DNA of 64,000 nucleotides, taken from NCBI GenBank assembly GCA_028583415.1, contig CM053267.1, forward strand, positions 27,700,902-27,764,901, given 5' to 3'. Source of the DNA: Protea cynaroides. Its lineage: Eukaryota > Streptophyta > Magnoliopsida > Proteales > Proteaceae. How positions within the stretch are numbered: the stretch's first letter is position 1; each line of letters starts with the position of its first letter. This document shows, one piece after another, positions 58,406 to 64,000 of this stretch. The translations under genes and the position numbers were made by a program. The notes beneath the pieces are model-generated. The model did no database searches. It worked only from the letters and a program-made list of their open reading frames with translations, and had not been told where the DNA came from.

Positions 58406-59680
58406 ATGGCAGGCGAAAATGATAGCAGAGGTTCATGGAAACGTCACCATTCAAGGGTGCATCAAGCTGAAACCAATATGGAGATGGGAAATATTGGTGA
58501 GAAAAACATGAACCCATAAGAAGGAAACCCAATGAGAGACGATGGGGATAGGACACCAATGAGGAATGGTGGAGAAGGGCAGAGTCACAGGGCACCAACA
58601 AATCTGCTAAGCCCTCTTCACACCAATTCTGAGGCTATTATAACAAATCTGGTCTACCAGATGGAGCTTAGCAGAAGGCATTCTTGAACGAGATGTTGAA
58701 GATGTTTAGGCCACTGAGATACATCCGTACAGAAGGTACGCCTGAGTCTGGGGGAAACAACACTGCACTGCCAGTGGATGGTAGTACTGGATCGATGGGC
58801 CAAGAACAGAATCCACAGCTACCACAACAAATTCCAAAGTCATCTGCCTACCTAGGGTTCTATGCATACCCTCCATCATGGTATGGAAAGAATGCATAGT
58901 GGCAGAATGACCTGAGCCGAGCAGTGGATAGATTTTTTTAGCTGAAACCCCCTACCTTCATAGGAAGCCAAAGAAACCATTATGGCCAGTACAGTGGATC
59001 GCTGAAATGGAGAAGAACTTTAGTCTCATGACTTGTACTGAAGGCGAGAAGGTGTTATTTGCTACACACATGCTCAAGGAAGATGTTAATGCCTGGTGGA
59101 ATTCTCGCCATACTTGGAGACGAAGCACACCCAAATCACTTAGGAAATATTCAAAGGGGCCTTCTTCAACAAGTACTTTCCAAAGAGTTTTTGGGATCAA
59201 ATGGAGAAGGAATTCCTTAACCTACAACAATCCCAGAGGACTGCAGATGCGTACCAGTAGAGGTACGAAGAGCTGTTTTTTTCCGCTCCAAATAGCATGC
59301 AAGAAGAGGAAACAAAGACCCATAGGTTCACTATGAGATTATGAGGAAGTATTCGGGAGCATGTTTTGGGTTTAGAAAATAAGGTGTATAACGAAGCTGT
59401 ATAGATCACTAGAGTGATCGAATCAAGCCAAAGGGACAGCTTCTTTGCCCTAAACAGGGGACTAAAGAGGCCTACTACTGAAACTTTTGGTGGAGGAAAT
59501 AATAGACACTTTCACCCCTACAAGACTTAGAATACTGCAGTACCAACAAGGTAATATCGTTCCATCACAACCAATAGTTGGTCAGGGTAATAATATCAAA
59601 TGCTTCAACTGTCAGGAAGTGGGCCACTATGCAAGGACTTACACCCTACCTAAAAAGCAATCGTCGTAGCAAGAGAAGGT
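58406..59680 (+). pseudogene. Ty3/gypsy gag, broken
   Basis: The start is M-A-G-E-N-D-S-R-G at 58406. Blocks in shifting frames include Y-F-P-K-S-F-W-D-Q-M-E-K-E-F-L and a Y-E-E-L-F block with H-V-L-G-L-E-N-K (59170-59400), the retrotransposon gag domain of chromoviruses. The zinc knuckle reads C-F-N-C-Q-E-V-G-H-Y-A-R-T-Y (about 59605), its last Cys changed to Tyr. Many stops are present. An intact protein would build the particle. Confidence 0.85.
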
Positions 59681-59799
59681 ATTTGTACTCATCACTGAAG
59701 AGGCAGTCACATCACCTGATGTGATTACTGGTACGATTTTGCCCCTTACTATTTTGTTTGTTGTATTACCATGTATGAGCATGTAGACTAAGGGATAAT

Positions 59800-60190
59800 T
59801 AAATTCTAGGAATAGTTGATATAGATGGTGTACCTGTTAGAGTCCTTTTTGACTCTAGGGCTACATACTCCTTCGTTTCTATATCTTTTGGGAAGAAACT
59901 GGAGTTACCTATCAAGCCCTTGACTCTGAGCTTGATGGTTCATTCTCCATTGGGAGTATAAGTGATTTTGACTGAATGCTATGAGTCGTGCCCAATTCAT
60001 ATTGATGGGCGGAACCTAGAAGCATACTTGGTTCAACTCGCGATGGCAGACTTTAACATCATCTTGGGAATGGATTGGCTAGGCCAACATTGAGCTAGCT
60101 TATTATGTGCCAAAAAGAAGCTTGATTTTAAGGATAACAATGGAAAGGAGTTCAGCTTCACAGGAACTAAGTTACCTAGGAAGTGAAAGC
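59800..60190 (+). pseudogene. Ty3/gypsy protease, broken
   Basis: V-P-V-R-V-L-F-D-S-R-A-T-Y-S-F (catalytic motif D-S-G-A with Gly changed to Arg, Asp at 59851) is followed by I-I-L-G-M-D-W-L-G (about 60058), the second hallmark. Stops occur near 59958 and 60090. The aspartic protease would process the polyprotein. Confidence 0.85.
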
Positions 60191-60335
60191 TCATCCTCTT
60201 TGACCTAAGGGCTAAGAGATGCCTAGAGAAGGGAGGAATTGGATACCTAGTATCTGTAGTCGATGTCATGGTAGAAGTGCCAAAGATGAAAGATCTAGAG
60301 GTGGTACAGGAGTTTCCAGATGTATTTCTAGAGGA

Positions 60336-60999
60336 TCTATCGACCTGATGCCAAGGTCAGTGCCGGTATCTAAAGCACCTTACAGGATAGCCCCTACAGA
60401 ATTGAAGGAGTTGAAGACCCAACTACAAGAATTGCTAGACAAGGGCTTTATATGGCCAAGCAAATCATCATGGGGAGCGCCTGTGTTGTTCGTAAAGAAG
60501 AAGGACGGTAGCATACGTCTCTGTATCGACTACCAAGAGTTGAAAATCAAGAACAGGTACCCTTTGCCTAGGATCCACGATTTATTCGATCAGTTGCAAG
60601 GTGTCAAAGTTTTCTCAAAGATTGATCTTAGATCTGGGTATCACCAACTAAAGATCAAGGCAGGAGATATTCTGAAGATTGCTTTCAGGACAAGGTATGG
60701 GCATTATGAGTTCCTTGTAATGTTATTCGGGCTGACCAACACCACAGCGTCATTTATGAAGCTAATGGACCGAGTGTTTCACGACATGTTGGATGCCTCA
60801 GTCATCGTATTCATTGATGATAGACTGGTCTACTCAAAGAACGAGGCTACTCATGCAATATACTTGAGAGCAGCCCTATAATGGTTGAGAAGGGAGAAGC
60901 TCTACGCCAAGTTCAAGAAGTTTAAATTTTGGCTGAAGGAAGTGGCTTTCTTGGGTCACGTAGTATCTGTAGAAGGAATCAAAGTGGACCCATGCAAGA
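60336..60999 (+). pseudogene. Ty3/gypsy reverse transcriptase, truncated
   Basis: The longest intact pol piece in the window. It shows P-Y-R-I-A-P-T-E-L-K-E-L, W-G-A-P-V-L-F-V-K-K-K-D-G, R-L-C-I-D-Y, F-S-K-I-D-L-R-S-G-Y-H-Q, F-G-L-T-N and F-I-D-D-R-L-V-Y-S (catalytic Asp pair at about 60813-60818). After a stop at 60879 it continues with K-F-W-L-K-E-V-A-F-L-G-H-V-V-S and is cut at 60999 by the LTR beginning at 61000. RNase H, integrase and chromodomain are missing. The motif set is typical of Tekay/Del chromoviruses. Confidence 0.9.
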
Positions 61000-63493
61000 T
61001 GTCACACCCCAATCCTGGACTAACCAATGGCGTGATGAACCATCATGAGAACCAACGGTTTAAACTAGGATCTCGTATAGGCTATCCTAATCATGTTAAA
61101 CCAAAACACATTCCACAATAATAATTAGAGTAAATAAATAAATAATGAAAGTCTTATTAATAATGAACTGAGAGTCTACAGTGATAATTTAAATATTCAA
61201 CAAGTTATCTTCAATTAATCAAAACATAATTAATACTGATTACAAGTATCACAATATGAAAGTTAACCACTAAGCATAAACATAGTTGAAACACTAGCTT
61301 GATGAGCCATATTCGTCCTCCACAGCGTGTACATCCATAGCCGTTGCATGTCCACACGTTGACGTATTCATATAATCTTTAACCGTAACACCTGCAACAT
61401 TAGAAACCAAAGAGAATTGCACGAGTGAGGGTCGACCCTCCAACTTGAGCTCAGTGAGTAAACAAAACAATGCAACAAACATATGCATGCATTCAATTCA
61501 TATCTTTGTTCTGATTTTTAAGTTTGCAATGTGCTATAGAAAGGTTTGGTGGCCCCCGTACCTCTATACACGAGTGTGTGAATCTGCCCAATGGATTAAA
61601 CACCATTACCATCCCACATGCAATGTGTTATAGAAAAGTTTAGTGGCCCCCGTACCTCTATACACGAGTGTGTGAATCCACCCAATGGATTAAACACCAT
61701 TGTCGTCCCACATGCATCCACCATGGAATAGAGGTAATGCTAAAGTGTCCGGATCAAACACAGCCAACACTTTCCCTGATTCCCTACCCATATCAACACG
61801 TAAGCCCGTATTGACGAGGGGTTACAAACTGGGCTCGCAACTAACCAATCCTAGTGCCAAACAGTGTATCCAAGGCCTCACCCTAGCATCCCTCAATACG
61901 TCCATAGAGATAGAGCTAAGGCCCCCCGACAGAATCACAAACCATACGGTTCAAGACCACCTCCCCTGATGCCCTATGACGTAATAGTTCTACTAAGGTA
62001 ATGGCGAAATGAAGATGTTAGTGGGCAAGACTTGAGTAGAGATAGAGCTAAAGTCTGGTGACGAGGTCAAAGACTACCATACCACGTCCTCCCCCTGATG
62101 CTCCACTCGCATCCAATACACCAACCACACACATACATTCACATGCTTATTCTTAGCATCATCATCATCATCATATTATAAATGAACAGAATTAAATATG
62201 CATGAACAGTAATAGCAGGAACATTGGATGACATGTGAGATGCACATTACAAGCATATAAACAAGGAATTAATCTTGGCATTGGACTCAATAAAGTAAAC
62301 AGTTTACTATTATCCATTTAGTTTAGGTCTTGTTCTCTCACCTTTGATGGATGTTTGTTCCTCTTCCAAGCTTTGGAAGTCACTTTGAATCTATTAGGAA
62401 CCTAAGCAATTAATGTATTTAATTTAGGGTTCAAGTTTACCAAGTTACAGTAGTCAAAAACCTTGTTTGGTCTCAAAATATACTTGTTGTTATCATGTTA
62501 TCGCACGTGTGGTCAGACCTATGATCGCAATATATAAGACCACACTCTGTGTGGTCGAACCCTGTGGTCGCATTTTATGTGACCACACCATGCAACAACA
62601 CCTTTCTGGGAACTTCCCGAATAGCTGTGGTCGACCCTCTGGTCACCCTGTGGTCGACCACAAGCTACGACCATATAATGTTTGGTCAATTTTTCATCTC
62701 AATCTGAATTCTTCATGAGTCGATTCCTCGACTCATCACTTAGGTTCATCCTATGGTTATCCTATGGCTATTATGTACAATTTCTCATTATCAATTATTC
62801 CTAACCTATTTTCTCATGGTTTTTCTTAGAAATTCCATAACTGAAATCATTACATTAGATTTAACACATTAATCTTGAAAAGAACCTATTCTATCTGATC
62901 TATCCCATAGAGTCAAGTCCATACCTTAAGCTTGCTGTAGAAAGATATAATTTTTCTCTACAAAACCTTCCTCTCCAAGCTTCTTCTCCAAATCTCCTTC
63001 TTCCCCTTCCTTTCTCTTTCTCTCCTAGGTTTACAATTTGAGTTCTAAAAGAGTGAGCAAGGCTAAGGAATGTTCTTTATATAGAGGGAAAACCTCCATA
63101 TAGAGTCTTACATTAATTAGGAAAGAGTCCCCCTCAAATTAAAGTTTCCTAAACACAGAGTCTATTCAGCATCGTGTGGTCGCACATGGGGTCGCAGAAT
63201 CCGTTGACCATACGTTCAAAATATGTGACCACACGTCGTGTGCTCTCATATGTGGTCGATCACACCCCTCAAAATTGCCACCACAAGACCAAAATTTTTT
63301 GGTTTTTAGTTTTTGACTGGTTTCTTCCACACGATCTTAAACAGTAAACCACACCAACTAAATTTGACTCGTTGCTCACTTTATCTTGTGGTTTCTTCAT
63401 ACAGTTGGTTCACTTGAGCCGATTATGATGGGAAGACCAGTCACGACACGAGAATGTAAGGTTAGATCGGGTTCGTGGCGTGCGGGTCTTACA
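61000..63493 (-). repeat. 3' LTR of a minus-strand Tekay/Del-like gypsy element
   Basis: On the minus strand it starts TGTAAGACCCGCACGCCACG at 63493 and ends TTGGGGTGTGACA at 61000. It is homologous to 43799-46043, whose target duplication defines the same ends. Purine-rich sequence and the end of pol lie on its upstream side (above 63493), so it is a 3' LTR and not a solo LTR. It is inserted in the RT of the plus-strand element, where CAAGA (60995-60999) should be its target duplication. Confidence 0.85.
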
Positions 63494-63590
63494 ACTCGAC
63501 CATCTTTAAAAGAAATTTCGTCCTCAAAATTTATACGTACGGATCTCACAACTCCCCCACCATCAAAAGAAATTTGTCCTCGAAATGTAG
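63494..63590 (-). other. Polypurine tract region, tandemly duplicated
   Basis: The minus strand carries GAGGACAAATTTCTTTTGAT, GGTGGGGGAGT and TGTGAGATCC, and then again GAGGACGAAATTTCTTTTAA, AGATGGTCGAGT and TGTAAGACC (the LTR start). The motif GAGGACAAATTTC is the usual end of pol next to the polypurine tract in this lineage. The inner copy, beside the real LTR start, has lost its G-run. Confidence 0.7.
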
Positions 63591-64000
63591 ATGTACCTTC
63601 CGAGTTGAATAGGTGGGAATACTATTTCCGCATTGCTTCTTTATTTTCCCGTGTAATCTGCTCCACGTCTTGTCTTTACCAGGTTACCTTCATATAATAA
63701 TTATCCCAGCTTTGGAGGTATTATACCTTCCAAACAGTGAACTAGGCTAGTACCACTTCAATAGTTAAATCTTCTATTTAATCTAGTGGATCCGTGGTCA
63801 ATACCTTTGATACAGATATCCAACATACTTCTTCAATAGAGACACATGAAATACGTCATGCACACTAGACATGGATAACGGTAACGCTAGTTGATATGCA
63901 ACTTTTCTACGTCTCTCCAAAATTTTTATGAGGTCCAAAACATATATAGAATACAACTTTCCCTTCTTGTTAAATCATTTTAAACCATGCATAAGTGATA
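63590..64000 (-). pseudogene. C-terminal pol end of the minus-strand gypsy element
   Basis: On the minus strand, across frames, one reads I-L-E-R-R-R-K-V-A-Y-Q-L-A-L-P, then S-S-V-H-D-V-F-H-V-S-L-L-K-K-Y-V (about 63930-63800), the conserved block after the integrase core in chromoviruses. Stops and shifts follow. The element continues beyond the right edge. Confidence 0.85.

Larger units (their letters stand above)
52301..60999 (+). mobile_element. Tekay/Del-like Ty3/gypsy element, nested and truncated
   Basis: Order: LTR end (52945), primer site (52949), an antisense gene (53342-54491), the insertion 55109-58087, then gag (58406), CCHC (about 59600), protease (59851) and RT (60336-60999). 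At 61000 another LTR interrupts it. That the left and right halves are one element is inferred from orientation, order and the solo LTR's target duplication, which joins them seamlessly. Many stops show it is inactive. Confidence 0.7.

Noticed and set aside
61000..63493. Reading this as the plus-strand element's own LTR because it begins TGTCACACCCC
   Set aside because: The primer site at 52949 and pol remnants above 63590 show that this LTR family runs TGTAAGACC to GGGGTGTGACA, so this copy is on the minus strand.

Overview
The window looks like repeat-dominated nuclear DNA of a flowering plant. Evidence: Ty1/copia and Ty3/gypsy retrotransposons with initiator-tRNA-Met primer sites, Mutator-like elements with 9-bp target duplications carrying pieces of plant genes, long CT and AT microsatellites, and no intact host gene. 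I cannot name the species. Almost every coding sequence is broken.

Layout. 1-96: the end of a reverse LTR of a gag-only retrotransposon family, abutting a dead Ty1/copia element on the minus strand (97-2433). 2.9-10.6 kb: a cluster of Mutator-like elements and MITEs. The one at 7737-9859 carries two exons of an ACHT-type atypical thioredoxin gene and is split by a copia solo LTR; a hyccin-like gene fragment lies just upstream. 10824-17682: a complete gag-only LTR retrotransposon (5-bp target duplication GGTTC), followed by flanking block A with one exon-like reading frame. 19551-20021: a hairpin with two 229-bp arms made from the end of a Tat/Ogre-like gypsy LTR. 20022-30032: the rest of that Tat/Ogre-like element (Arg-type primer site, ruined integrase, several tandem arrays, a probable 3.8-kb 3' LTR). 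30033-37889: block A and the gag-only element again, inverted. 37890-42522: a third copy, forward, joined head to head to the second inside their LTRs, then a short third copy of block A.

43003-47271: a Mutator-like element with a perfect 9-bp target duplication, holding fragments of a syntaxin gene and of an Agenet/DUF724 gene, and itself split by a gypsy solo LTR. 48180-50051: another Mutator-like element (perfect 9-bp target duplication) with a VFB/SKIP2-type F-box fragment. 50-52.3 kb: degenerate LTR-like sequence with minisatellites. 52.3-61.0 kb: a Tekay/Del-like chromovirus (LTR end, primer site, gag, protease, RT) that carries an antisense 'putative plant transposon protein' gene between primer site and gag, split by a 3-kb solo LTR (55109-58087) and cut off inside the RT by the 3' LTR (61000-63493) of a minus-strand relative whose pol end runs off the window.

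There is no operon-like cooperation here; the genes relate to each other by nesting. The most interesting structures are the 8-kb-class inverted duplication closed by the LTR hairpin, the gag-only family, the cluster of Mutator-like elements carrying host-gene fragments, the antisense gene in the chromovirus, and a short reading frame inside three gypsy LTRs that changes mostly at silent positions.
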